DNA of 64,000 nucleotides from an uncultured Clostridia bacterium (GCA_944385925.1 CALWZE010000002.1:62001-126000); one strand, 5' to 3'; shown: positions 18,387 to 27,692, counted from the stretch's first letter. The notes: generated by a model not told the origin, from the letters alone. A program made the numbers and translations.

Positions 18387-19664
18387 TCAAAACTTTGCTT
18401 TGTCCGCCCAAAGTCCAAGCGCAGGATTGGGGATATAGTAGATCTCTTCCCCATCCTCAAGGGTGTTATAGCCCAGTTTCAGTTTGGCGGGATCGTACTT
18501 TTTAACCGCCTCGGCATAGGGCATATAGTGGAAGCCAACACCCTCGATCTCCTCTTTTGTAAGGTGCTGAGTGCAATAGGTGATGGAAAAGCGCCCATCC
18601 GAGCTGCCATGGATCAGATGTGCCGCGGCGGACATGCTCGCAAGCAGATCGGTGTTTTCCGGATTTTTGCACTGCTCGATGATGTATTCGCGGCCTTTGT
18701 AGCCGTATTTTCGAATCAGCGGATCAATAGACGGATCTTCACCGAATTTATCGACGCCCGGCGCAAGAACGATCAGCTCGCCGCCATCCGCAATGGCCAT
18801 GCGGGTACGGTAAACCGACTTGTTGCCAAGCCAGGTGCTTTTAAACTCCTGCTCATCCAGAAGAACGACCACCTTTTTGAAAGGCTTATCCACCAGCTCC
18901 ATGTTGGTTTTCTGCGCCAGTGCAACAGCGTGTTCAAAAGGCGCGCGGTCGTCTCCGATAAACAGGCCGTGCATGTGAATTTTGCCGCCCGGCGCGGTCG
19001 TGACGGTCAGCACATAGCGAAGCGGCAGTTTGCGCAGGAAATTCTGTTCGCAATAGTCAAAGATCTTACGCACCGGCGTATTATCCTTGCCCATCATCCG
19101 CTCCATGCCGTAAAACGCGCCGACGATGTGGGAGGCGTTGATCATGCCGCTGCCACCGACACCTACCATAAGGTTTTTGGTGTAGTTGGCCATACCGACC
19201 ACCTCATGGGGAACAACCTGGCCGATGGACAGAATTAGGTCATAGTCCTCCAGCAGCGCCTTGTTGACCTGCGCAGGGATTTCCTTGTCATAGACGCCCT
19301 CAGACACTTCCGCCACAAAGGATGCCGGCACGACGCCAAGATCCACCACGTCGTCCCGCCAGTTGTGCACTCTGAACCGTTCAAAGGGAATATCGCCGTA
19401 CATTTCAGCGCATTCCTGCTCGGTCATCGCAACATGGGTGCCAAGCGCCGGCATCAGATCAACGTGGCAGCCGCGCTCCTCCAGCATGTGATAATAGATA
19501 TTTGCGATTTTGCCCGCGTTGGAATGAAAGCGGGTAAAATCGGGCGGCAGCAGCAGAACTTTTTTCAGCTGCTCTTTATCGGCAACCGACTGGGCAAGCG
19601 CTTCTTTCAGCGCCTCGTCGCCGATGCCTTCACTGTCTTTTTCGTACAGAAAAATGTCTTCCAT
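18387..19664 (-). CDS. LarA-superfamily nickel-dependent 2-hydroxyacid racemase/epimerase
   Basis: The 425-residue protein belongs to the lactate racemase family, which uses a nickel-pincer cofactor for hydride transfer at the carbon next to a carboxylate. The residues known from LarA can be matched: Asp42 and Arg45 in PPDFTR, His77 in ALGTH, His153 in VPHEV, Lys163 in YTKN (the cofactor-attaching lysine) and His179 in ASHIVG. The superfamily includes D-gluconate 2-epimerases as well as lactate and malate racemases. Here it closes an operon with gnd, a KDG-kinase-like gene and uxaE, so a sugar acid (mannonate/gluconate) is a better guess than lactate. The start has GGAGGAG 6 nt upstream. The cofactor genes larB, larC and larE are not in the window. 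Confidence 0.88.
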   Translation of the reverse strand: MEDIFLYEKDSEGIGDEALKEALAQSVADKEQLKKVLLLPPDFTRFHSNAGKIANIYYHMLEERGCHVDLMPALGTHVAMTEQECAEMYGDIPFERFRVHNWRDDVVDLGVVPASFVAEVSEGVYDKEIPAQVNKALLEDYDLILSIGQVVPHEVVGMANYTKNLMVGVGGSGMINASHIVGAFYGMERMMGKDNTPVRKIFDYCEQNFLRKLPLRYVLTVTTAPGGKIHMHGLFIGDDRAPFEHAVALAQKTNMELVDKPFKKVVVLLDEQEFKSTWLGNKSVYRTRMAIADGGELIVLAPGVDKFGEDPSIDPLIRKYGYKGREYIIEQCKNPENTDLLASMSAAAHLIHGSSDGRFSITYCTQHLTKEEIEGVGFHYMPYAEAVKKYDPAKLKLGYNTLEDGEEIYYIPNPALGLWADKAKF

Positions 19665-19678
19665 TATTCTCCTCCAGA

Positions 19679-21133
19679 TCAGACCGAATAGGTCGAAGCC
19701 GCGGTCGTACCGCCTTCACCGGTCCAGTTAGTATGAACGAATTCGCCGCGCGGACGGTCGATGCGCTCATAGGTGTGCGCGCCGAAGTAGTCACGCTGGG
19801 CCTGCAGCAGGTTGGCGGACAACCGCGCGCAGCGGTAGCCGTCGTAATAGCTCAGCGCGGAGTTCATCGCGGGCGCAGGCACACCTGCCATGACCGCCGC
19901 CGCGCAGACCCTGCGCCAGCCGTCCTGTGCTTTCTCAAGCGCCGCTTTGAAGTAATCGTCCAGCATCAGATTCTTGAGCGACGGATTCTTGTCAAAGGCC
20001 TGCTTGATGTTGCCCAGGAACACGCTGCGGATAATGCAGCCGCCGCGCCACATCAAGGCGATTTCGCCGAAATTGAGATCCCAGTTGTAGGTCTTGGCAG
20101 CCGCCTCCATCAGCGCATAGCCCTGCGCATAGGAGACGATCTTGGAGGCATACAGCGCATTGCGGATATCCTCAATAAACGCCTTCTTATCCCCTTCAAA
20201 TTTGCCGTTCGGTCCGCCCAGAACCTTGGAAGCGTCGACACGCTCCTCCTTAATTGCGGACAGGCAGCGGCTGAACACCGCCTCGCCGATCAGTGTCAGC
20301 GCGACGCCCTCGTCCAGCGCGGCGATCGAGGTCCATTTTCCGGTACCCTTCTGACCCGCGGTATCCAGGATCTTGTCGACCAGCGGCGCGCCGTCGGTGT
20401 CCTTGTATGCAAGAATGTCCCGGGTGATCTCGATCAGGTAGCTGTCCAGCTCTCCCTCGTTCCATTCCTTAAAGACTTCGTGCATCTCGTCCGCGCTCAT
20501 GCCCAAATAGTCGCGCATAAGCTGATAAGCCTCGCAGATCAGCTGAATGTCGCCGTACTCGATGCCGTTATGCACCATCTTGACAAAGTGGCCCGCGCCG
20601 TCCCGGCCGACCCACTCGCAGCAGGGGAAGCCGCCCTCAACCTTCGCACAGATCGCCTGGAAAATCGGCTTGACATAGGGCCAGGCTTCCGGCGAGCCGC
20701 CCGGCATCATGGACGGGCCTTTCAGCGCGCCCTCTTCGCCGCCGGAAACACCGGTACCGACATAGAGCAGCCCCTTGCTTTCAACATATTTGGTGCGCCG
20801 GATGGTGTCCGGGAAATGGCTGTTGCCGCCGTCAATAATGATGTCGCCCGGCTCCAGCAGCGGGATCAGGCTGTCGATCATCGCGTCCACCGCCGCGCCC
20901 GCCTTGACCATCATCATGACCTTGCGCGGTTTTTCCAGCTGGCTGACCAGCTCTTCGAGAGAATAGGCACCGACAATGTTCTTGCCCTTCGCGCGTCCCT
21001 CCACAAATTTTGTGACTTTTTCGGTTGTACGGTTGAAAACGCTGACCGTGAAGCCCTTGCTCTCCATGTTCATGACCAGGTTTTCGCCCATAACCGCCAG
21101 GCCGATCAGGCCGATATCCGATTTTTTCTGCAT
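19679..21133 (-). CDS. gnd: 6-phosphogluconate dehydrogenase, decarboxylating
   Basis: The 484-residue enzyme oxidises 6-phosphogluconate to ribulose 5-phosphate and CO2, giving NADPH or NADH. It has the Rossmann motif GLAVMGENL near residue 11, GGNSHFPDT, the substrate loop [17 protein letters not shown] and the catalytic [12 protein letters not shown] segment. Length is normal (about 470-485). It lies 17 nt after the KDG-kinase-like gene and 14 nt before the larA-like gene. Its place in a hexuronate operon, rather than with glucose 6-phosphate dehydrogenase, suggests that its substrate comes from gluconate via a kinase (inference). Confidence 0.96.
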   Translation of the reverse strand: MQKKSDIGLIGLAVMGENLVMNMESKGFTVSVFNRTTEKVTKFVEGRAKGKNIVGAYSLEELVSQLEKPRKVMMMVKAGAAVDAMIDSLIPLLEPGDIIIDGGNSHFPDTIRRTKYVESKGLLYVGTGVSGGEEGALKGPSMMPGGSPEAWPYVKPIFQAICAKVEGGFPCCEWVGRDGAGHFVKMVHNGIEYGDIQLICEAYQLMRDYLGMSADEMHEVFKEWNEGELDSYLIEITRDILAYKDTDGAPLVDKILDTAGQKGTGKWTSIAALDEGVALTLIGEAVFSRCLSAIKEERVDASKVLGGPNGKFEGDKKAFIEDIRNALYASKIVSYAQGYALMEAAAKTYNWDLNFGEIALMWRGGCIIRSVFLGNIKQAFDKNPSLKNLMLDDYFKAALEKAQDGWRRVCAAAVMAGVPAPAMNSALSYYDGYRCARLSANLLQAQRDYFGAHTYERIDRPRGEFVHTNWTGEGGTTAASTYSV

Positions 21134-21150
21134 TGCTGTTTTCCTCCCTG

Positions 21151-22219
21151 TTAACGTTTCACCCGGGCGTTGCCCTTATAAATACTCCAAACCTGCTCTT
21201 CATCCGCAGGGGTGCCGTAGTCGACCAGCATGGTTGCTGCGAGCGCGCCGGTCGCCCAGCCGAACTGAATCCATTTTTCCGGCTCCCAGCCCTTGAGCAC
21301 GCCGTAGAGCAGGCCGCCGACAAAACCGTCGCCGCCGCCGATACGGTCGATGACCTCGATCTCCCGCTGCGGCTCAACATACCAGTTGTCCCCTTCGAGC
21401 ATGATGGCTCCCCAGAGGTGCCGGTTGGCGCTGAGCACCTCACGCAATGTGGTCGCGAAGACGCTCGCGTTGGGGAAGGCCGCCTTGACCCGCTCGATCA
21501 TTCCTTTAAAGCCGTCTATCTTGGCCGCAATATCCGAACCGCCCGCCTCCGGGCCCTCGATGCCGAGCGCGAGCTGGAAGTCCTCCTCGTTGCCGATCAG
21601 AATGTCCGCGAGGCTTGCGATCTCGGTGAAGATTTCACGCAGTTCCTTTTCCCTGTTTACCCAGAAGCTTGCGCGGTAATTGAGATCGAAGGAGATAAGC
21701 GTTCCGTATTTTTTGGCCGCGCGCGCAAGTTCAAGGCAGCATTTGCTGGACTCGGGGGAAAGCGCGCCGATCAGGCCGGACAGGTGCAAAATCTGACAAC
21801 CCTCTTCGCCGAAAATCCGCTCGATGTCAAAATCCGACGCCGCCAGAGTCCTGCCCACCTCGCCGGCGCGGTCATTGAGGACGCGGGGTCCGCGGCCGCC
21901 AAATCCGCTGTCTGCAATGTTAAACTGGTGCCGGTAACCCCACGGACCGCCCTGTTCCACTTCCGGACCTTCAAATTCCATGTTGCGTTTGCGCAGTTCG
22001 CCTTTGATAAAGGCGGCGATGGCGCTGTCCTTGACGAACTTGGTCAGCACCTTGACCGGCAGGCCAAGCGATGCGCTGACGTTTGCAACGTTTGTTTCGG
22101 CGCTGGTCGCCTGCATTTCAAACAGGTTGCTGGTATGTACCGGCTGACGGTTGACAGGCGTGATGCGCACGCCCATGCTGGTCGGCACGATCAGAGCATA
22201 CTTCGCGTCTCAGTTTCAT
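21151..22219 (-). pseudogene. PfkB-family 2-dehydro-3-deoxygluconate kinase-like gene, frameshifted near the start
   Basis: The main frame encodes a PfkB sugar kinase with DLNYRASFW, NEEDFQLALG and the catalytic-base motif DRIGGGDGFVGGL. Position in the operon and resemblance point to 2-keto-3-deoxygluconate as substrate. The natural ATG with its ribosome site (GGGAGAAAAGCC) is at 22219, but it is out of frame: ATG-AAA-CTG-AGA leads into a short wrong frame. Loss of one GA unit from an AGAGAC-type stretch at about 22208-22210 would restore MKLRDAKYALIVPTSMG. The total length, 1069 nt, is one over a multiple of three. Without repair, initiation would have to use a GTG at 22188, dropping the first beta strand. 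It may be a real null allele or an assembly error. Confidence 0.75.
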
Positions 22220-22246
22220 GGCTTTTCTCCCAACTTTCACAGTTTT

Positions 22247-23709
22247 TCAGATGGATTTATACAGGGTTTGCAGATGGCGTCCGATATGGGCTTCCAGCAG
22301 TGCGGCATAAGCTTCCCGCTCTTTGCGCCAGAAGCTGTAAAGCCGGTCGCGGAAACGGAAGGAACCATCTTCGTTTTTCGCGCCAAGGATGTGACCATAT
22401 GTGATGTGGATCAGCTGACGTGCGTCATCCTGGGTAAACAGTTCAGGCAGCTGGTCGTCCCGCAGGCTGTCCAGGGCCGGAATCCTGTCCAAATCGGTCG
22501 TTACATGGTAAAAGCGCTTTGCGTCCTCAAAGGATTCCAGTGCGAACGCATGCACCTCGCGGTAAAGCGACGGGTCTTTCATGGCCACGAGTCTCATCGC
22601 CTCCAGCCAGTTGGTTCCCGCGGTTTTCAGATGGAAGTTCCCCCGGGTATACTTGCCGATCAGTTCAAAGACCGCAAACTTGTCCGAGCCGGAGTGAATG
22701 CTGAGTTTATAACCGAAATGCCGCGCAATCGCCGCATGGGTTTTGAGCTCCCGCTCAAACTGTCCAAGATCGCCGCGATAGTCCACCCCTTTCTGGAACT
22801 CGCCGCAGAAACGGGGAGCGACGGTCGCCACCTTGACGCCGCGGCGCAGCAGCTCGGCCGCCACAAAATAGTGATGAATCGGGTCGGTGGGGGTTGCCGT
22901 CTCGTCGATGGAAATCTCAAAATCCACCGCATGCGGCGCGCAGCTGATCTTTTCCTCATAAATCTTCTGCGCGAAGTCCAGCGCTTTTCCGTAAATCAAA
23001 ACCGCGCGCAAAAACGCCGTCCGGTCGAGCCGCAGCGTCTCGCCCTCAACCTCAAAGTTTTTATCAAGATACAGCGCTTCCAGCGTGCTGTCGGCGTGAT
23101 AGGCCGCCTCTAACGCGGCGTCGTCCATGCCGTCGATTGTATTGTCAATGTATTCACTGCAATCCAGCGTGATCATGGTGTATCCGCTTTCGATCGCGTA
23201 ATCGACTTCCTCGCTTGTTTTCAGGTGGTCGCCGTCCGCGCCAAATCCTTTTTTGAAGCCGTTGCGGAAAACGGCAAAGCTGACGCAGTCCAGCACGTCG
23301 TCGTAGGTGCGCCCGGTCAGATTCAGTTCCCGAATCGACTGCTGCGCAAAGACCGGCATCGCATCATATTTTTCAAATACACGGATATGACCGTCGGTCG
23401 CAATTCCCAGCCGGTCGCCGACGCCAGCAGAACGGACGCTGGTCAGCACCGCTTTGGCGCCGTATAAGGAAACAGGCTGCGCAAAACTTTTGCGTTCTCA
23501 TGGGTGAGCTCCGCCACCAGCACGCCATCTTTTTCCTCGCCCTGGAATCCGGGATTTTTGCCGGAAACCACCAGCACATCCCGGTCTGACGCATCCGCCA
23601 TAAACACAACGGATTCATTCAGCTTCTCAACTGATTTCGGATACACACCAAATTGTTCGGCCTTCTCGGGGTTCAGACCCTGTGCAATAAAGCTGCTGTA
23701 CTGCTGCAT
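22247..23709 (-). pseudogene. uxaE: Tagaturonate epimerase (UxaE family), split by a frameshift
   Basis: Two overlapping frames together give one UxaE-family protein of about 487 residues. The first 85 residues (23443-23709) end SLFPYTAPK and then stop. The other 400 residues (22247-23449) begin VLTSVRSAGVGDRLG. Adding one A to the run CCAAAGCGG near 23457 joins them as PKAVLTSVRS, and the 1463-nt span is one short of a multiple of three. UxaE interconverts tagaturonate and fructuronate. Later features such as FGADGDHLKT, VDFEISIDET and LSIHSGSDKF are intact. It is the first gene of the uxaE-kdgK-gnd-larA operon; 27 nt separate it from the next start. Either a real lesion or a homopolymer sequencing error. 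Confidence 0.8.
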
Positions 23710-24053
23710 TGTCCTGCCACCATATATTTAGTGAACGGATAGCCAAAAAATTCTCTTGATTTTTGGCACATTTTCCTGCTAAATACTCTTTAAATATTAG
23801 CCGGTATCTGATATACTAAACACGTAGTAATATATCAGGTTGTTAAGAGTGTACCATTAATTTATTTCAATTTCAATAGATTTTGATTGGAATTCATTCC
23901 TCAAATTGAGGAAATCGTCCAGTTTCGTCTTTCTGCCAAAGAAAACCGTGTTTCTTCTGTATAAAACGCAAAAGAAATTGATTCGCTTTGACGTTTTTTA
24001 CAGTTAAAAACCGGATGTTCTTTTAATAAAGTAATAGCGAAAGCGGTGATCCT
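23710..24053. promoter_or_regulatory. Divergent regulatory region of the first sugar-acid block, with a candidate operator
   Basis: This AT-rich gap separates the uxaE operon from the FGGY-kinase operon. An imperfect palindrome at 23808-23838 has arms CTGATATA and TATATCAG. Within it, GTAATATATCAG recurs with one change (GTAATATATTAG, minus strand) in the other sugar-acid divergent gap at about 35154-35165. The GntR regulator encoded at 32467-33144 is the obvious candidate to bind both (inference). Confidence 0.45.
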
Positions 24054-25475
24054 ATGTTGGTTTTAGCAATTGAATCCAGCACAAGCTCTGCCAAAGCAAT
24101 GCTTTATGACACCGAACAAGGTGTCGTAGACGTGCAGTCAGCCAGTTATCCGGCTGACATCTGTGCCGGCGGTTTATCCGATACCGAAGGCGTACATCGT
24201 TTGTCCTTGTCAATCGGCGCACAGATCGCGCGCGGTAAGCCCATTGAGGCAATCGCGGTGTGCGGGACCTGGCACAGCATCGCGGTCTGCTCCGGCGACC
24301 TTGAACCGGTCAGTCCTACCTACTCCTGGAACTACATGGCGCCGAGCGAAGACTGCGCACAGATTCGCAGCGACGAGGCGCTTACCCACGCGCTTTATAC
24401 CCACACCGGCTGTATGCCGCACGTTACATATCCCCGCCAATCGCTGCACTATGCGCAGAAAAACGGCCTGGATCTTACCGGAAAGCAGCTGATCAGTCAG
24501 GGGGCTTATACTTTTTATAAGCTGACCGGTGAATACTGTGAATCCATCAGCACCATGAGTGGTTCCGGGTTGCTGAATATTCATTCGCTGGAATACGACG
24601 ATCTTGCGCTCGACCTGCTTGGCCTCCAGCCATCTCAGTTGGGCCGCCTTGTCCGCTACACAGACGTTCGTCCGCTGAGCGTGCAGGCCGCAAACGAACT
24701 GGGTGTGCCGGCCGGTATTCCGGTCGTTCCCGCCCATCCGGACGGTGCGCTCAACCAGATTTCCTCCTGCGCCGCAAAGGTCGGCCGCATGACCCTCTCC
24801 ATCGGTACCAGCGCGGCGATCCGGCTGACGGCAGATCATCCCGTGCTGCCCGAAGGCCATCAGCTGTGGTCCTACTACGGCGTAGCGGACTGGATGTCCG
24901 GCGCGGCAACGGCAGGCGCCTGCAATTGTCTGAACTGGTTCCTCAAGGATTGCCTGCACGGAAAATGGTCCTTTAAAGAGCTGGAAGATCCCAATGATAT
25001 CGGCGGCGACGTGCCGGTTTTCCTCCCCTTCCTCTTCGGCGAGCGCTGCCCCGGCTGGCATGATGACCGCCGCGGCGGATTCTGTGACATAACTGCCGCG
25101 CACAAGGTTCGCGATCTCTATCGCGGACTGCAAGCAGGCGTTCTGTTTAACCTCCATCAATGTTACGAGGTGCTCTCGGGACTTGCCGGAGAGCCGACCG
25201 ACATACTTGTGTCCGGCGGTGTGCTGAATTCGGTACAGTGGACCCAGATGCTGGCCGATATTTTTGGCCGCGAGCTTGCCTGCGTCCCCACTCTTGACGC
25301 TTCCTCGATGGGCGCCGTAATCCTTGCACTGCATGCCGCGGGCGGCCTTGAGGATATCCGCAGCTTTGACGGAGACTATAAGACCGCGCGCCGTGTATCG
25401 CCCCGTCCGGAATTCCGCGACTATTATGCGGAGCAATATAACCGCTATCTGCATTGGTACAAAGAAACATTATAA
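24054..25475 (+). CDS. FGGY-family carbohydrate kinase (gluconokinase-like)
   Basis: The 473-residue kinase phosphorylates a sugar, polyol or sugar acid with ATP. The N-terminal phosphate-binding motif is AIESSTSSAKA, followed by GTWHSIAV, the substrate-side HPDGALNQISS, the adenosine motif LSIGTSAAIR, and ILVSGGVLNSVQW in the second actin-like domain. Which substrate is used cannot be read directly. The overall pattern (GTWHS, SWNYMAPSED) is closer to gluconokinases than to glycerol or xylulose kinases, and the neighbours fit gluconate. It heads a three-gene operon with eda (19-nt gap) and a 2-hydroxyacid dehydrogenase gene. The ribosome site is modest. Confidence 0.85.
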   Translation: MLVLAIESSTSSAKAMLYDTEQGVVDVQSASYPADICAGGLSDTEGVHRLSLSIGAQIARGKPIEAIAVCGTWHSIAVCSGDLEPVSPTYSWNYMAPSEDCAQIRSDEALTHALYTHTGCMPHVTYPRQSLHYAQKNGLDLTGKQLISQGAYTFYKLTGEYCESISTMSGSGLLNIHSLEYDDLALDLLGLQPSQLGRLVRYTDVRPLSVQAANELGVPAGIPVVPAHPDGALNQISSCAAKVGRMTLSIGTSAAIRLTADHPVLPEGHQLWSYYGVADWMSGAATAGACNCLNWFLKDCLHGKWSFKELEDPNDIGGDVPVFLPFLFGERCPGWHDDRRGGFCDITAAHKVRDLYRGLQAGVLFNLHQCYEVLSGLAGEPTDILVSGGVLNSVQWTQMLADIFGRELACVPTLDASSMGAVILALHAAGGLEDIRSFDGDYKTARRVSPRPEFRDYYAEQYNRYLHWYKETL

Positions 25476-25494
25476 ATAAAAAGGAGACTACACA

Positions 25495-26142
25495 ATGGAT
25501 AAGGAAAAAGTACTGAGTCGAATTCGCGAGTGCGGCATCGTTGCCGTCGTACGCGCAAATGACGCCGATCAGGCACTGCGCATCGCCGAGGCCTGCATGA
25601 AGGGCGGCGTGGCCGGCATTGAGCTGACCTACACCGTTCCCGGCATCACCGGCATCATCGAAAAGCTTGCACAGGAATATAAGGGATCGGAAGATTTCAT
25701 CATCGGTGCCGGCACCGTGCTGGATGAAGAGACGGCGCGCGCCGCGATTCTGGCCGGCGCTCAGTATGTCGTCAGCCCCTATTTCCGCCCGGAAATGGTC
25801 AAGCTCTGCAACCGTTACCGCACCGCCGTTATGCCCGGCGCAATGACCATCAAGGAAGTTGCCGAGGTTATGGAGAGCGGCGCGGACATTGCCAAAATCT
25901 TCCCCGGCGAGCTGTTCGGGCCGAAGATCATCAAGGCGATCAGCGGTCCCCTTCCCCATGCGCGCATGATGCCGACCGGCGGCGTCACGGTGGACAATGC
26001 CGCGGAGTGGATCAAGGCGGGCGCGGTTGCGCTCGGCGCAGGTTCCAGTCTGACCGGCGGCGCCAAGACCGGCGATTATGACTCCATCACCACCACCGCA
26101 CGCAAGTTTATTGAAGAGATCAAGCGCGCACGCGGACTCTGA
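25495..26142 (+). CDS. eda: KDPG/KHG aldolase
   Basis: The 215-residue class I aldolase splits 2-keto-3-deoxy-6-phosphogluconate into pyruvate and glyceraldehyde 3-phosphate. The Schiff-base lysine lies in DIAKIFPGELFG. The substrate-side glutamate is in GIELTYTVPG, and the phosphate site is in MPTGGVTVDNAAEWIKAG. AAAGGAG precedes the ATG. It completes the lower hexuronate route with the KDG kinase encoded on the other strand. The TYT following the conserved Glu differs from the TLR/TxxT of E. coli Eda, so activity on a related 2-keto acid is possible. Confidence 0.92.
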   Translation: MDKEKVLSRIRECGIVAVVRANDADQALRIAEACMKGGVAGIELTYTVPGITGIIEKLAQEYKGSEDFIIGAGTVLDEETARAAILAGAQYVVSPYFRPEMVKLCNRYRTAVMPGAMTIKEVAEVMESGADIAKIFPGELFGPKIIKAISGPLPHARMMPTGGVTVDNAAEWIKAGAVALGAGSSLTGGAKTGDYDSITTTARKFIEEIKRARGL

Positions 26143-26177
26143 TCCGGCAAAGCACTGGCAGCAGGGAGATTTGTAAA

Positions 26178-27104
26178 ATGGAAAAGATTTTAATCACGCC
26201 GCGTTCATACGGCAAAACCGATTCTTCGGTCCTCGATCTTATCAAAGAAGCGGGATACGAGCCGGTTGTCAATCCTTACGGACAGATCCTCAACAAGGAG
26301 CAGATGCAGCAGGAACTCGCCGATTGTGTCGGCGTCATTATCGGCGTAGATCCGCTTGACGCCGAGGTCCTTGCCTGTGCGCCCAAATTGCGTGCAATTG
26401 CCAAATATGGCGTGGGTACCGATAACATAGACAAGGAATATTGCGCTGCGCACAACATTCCTGTTTCGATCACCCAGGGCGCCAATGCCAATGCCGTTGC
26501 AGATTATGCCTTTTCGCTGATCTGCGCATGCGCGCGCAAGATTCCCTATATCAACGGTCTTTGCCATGAAAAGAAATGGAACAAGGTGCTTGGTCTGGAC
26601 ATTTACGGCAAGACGATCGGCATTATGGGACTTGGTGCGATCGGTAAAGGCGTTGCCAAACGCGCTGCCGGTTTCGGCATGCGGGTTCTCGCTTACGATG
26701 TGTTCTGGAACGATGAGTATGCCGCGGAAAACAACATTCAGTTTGCGCAGCCGGAAGAAATCTTCAAGACCTGCGACTTCATCAGCCTGCATTTGCCGTT
26801 GACCGACGACACACGCAACATCATCAATGCGGACTCGATTGCGCTCATGAAGCCCAACTGCGTCCTGATTAATACCGCGCGCGGCGGTCTGATTGATGAA
26901 AAGGCGCTGATTGACGCGCTGTGGGACGGCAAAATCGCCGGGGCCGGCGTGGACGTTTTCAACGAAGAACCTCCCGCAAACGAGGCGCTCTATCAGCTGG
27001 ACAATCTGATCATGGGCTCGCACTGCGCGGCTTCCACCAATGGCGCAAGCGAAACCATGAGCCGGATGGCTACCGAAAACCTTCTGCGCGACCTCAAAAA
27101 ATAA
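26178..27104 (+). CDS. D-isomer-specific 2-hydroxyacid dehydrogenase (phosphoglycerate dehydrogenase-like)
   Basis: The 308-residue NAD-dependent enzyme reduces a 2-keto acid or oxidises a D-2-hydroxyacid. It carries the NAD-binding motif GLGAIGKGVA near residue 153, the substrate Arg in NTARGGLID, the Glu in VDVFNEEPP and the catalytic His in GSHCAAST. It lacks the ACT domain of biosynthetic SerA, so it belongs to the short catabolic forms. As the third gene after the FGGY kinase and eda, it probably handles a sugar-derived keto acid rather than serine synthesis. A terminator follows. Confidence 0.9.
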   Translation: MEKILITPRSYGKTDSSVLDLIKEAGYEPVVNPYGQILNKEQMQQELADCVGVIIGVDPLDAEVLACAPKLRAIAKYGVGTDNIDKEYCAAHNIPVSITQGANANAVADYAFSLICACARKIPYINGLCHEKKWNKVLGLDIYGKTIGIMGLGAIGKGVAKRAAGFGMRVLAYDVFWNDEYAAENNIQFAQPEEIFKTCDFISLHLPLTDDTRNIINADSIALMKPNCVLINTARGGLIDEKALIDALWDGKIAGAGVDVFNEEPPANEALYQLDNLIMGSHCAASTNGASETMSRMATENLLRDLKK

Positions 27105-27125
27105 TATTTTTTCATTGACCAATCA

Positions 27126-27160
27126 AAAAATCCCCCGGCAAATTAGCCGGGGGGGTTTTT
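27126..27160 (+). terminator. Terminator of the FGGY kinase-eda-dehydrogenase operon
   Basis: AAAAATCCCCCGGC pairs with GCCGGGGGG plus T run across a 6-nt loop, 21 nt after the stop codon. Confidence 0.9.
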
Positions 27161-27321
27161 CTGCGCAAGCGCGGCTCCAATAAATTCAGTTCGCATAAAA
27201 CGGCCGGCAAAGGTTCAGGTCTTTTACCATTGTTCCGACATTCTAAAGGAGAAGCAAGCGATCTTCCTGATTTGCCTCACTCACTTTAATGCTTTATGAC
27301 AGCTTCCTTTTTCTGTTCTGA

Positions 27322-27539
27322 CCACCTGTTCAGCGGGTAGTTTGAACGCGCCTGCACAGGACTGTCTATTAAGACGGCATTTTAACAGAGTGCCGAATTT
27401 TTCTTTAATCGCACTCTTTGCACTGCAAGTTCCCTGCACCGGGCAGCGCCAAGTATTTTAACATTCATTCCAAAAGATACAGACTTTTTATTCTGCATTT
27501 ATCAAAGTATTTTAATTGAATGCCGCATTGACTGTTTTT
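27322..27539. repeat. Dispersed structured repeat, copy A
   Basis: This 218-nt non-coding block aligns along its whole length with 41962-42202. Shared blocks include CCACCTGTTCAgCGGGT then GTTTGAAC, AATcGCACTcTTTgCACTG, CCCTgcACcGGGC, and at the right end CATTTAT..AAGTATTTT.ATTGA and a closing ACTGTTTTT. Internal hairpins are kept even where the sequence differs: here CGGCA...TGCCG stands where copy B has CCCTCTaaAGAGGG. Both copies lie in convergent intergenic gaps just before the opposing gene's terminator. The nature of the element is unknown; a decayed IS200/IS605-type element or a structured RNA/DNA element is possible. Confidence 0.65.
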
Positions 27540-27564
27540 CCTGTCTGATCGGCGCCAAAACCTC

Positions 27565-27595
27565 AAAAATGCCGCCGATTCCCGGCGGCATTTTT
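27565..27595 (-). terminator. Terminator of ppk1
   Basis: AAAAATGCCGCC pairs perfectly with GGCGGCATTTTT across a 7-nt loop. It is about 98 nt beyond the ppk1 stop on the minus strand. Confidence 0.85.
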
Positions 27596-27692
27596 CAATT
27601 ATTAACCGAAATTCCGGCCCGAAGCGCAGGCACCGATTGCAAAAGCGCATCCGGCGCTCGCAATGCGGATACAGCAGCTGCCTAACCGAATT

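Noticed and set aside
19733..21154. 473-codon frame opposite gnd
   Set aside because: Antisense of a fully conserved 6-phosphogluconate dehydrogenase gene; no start signal.
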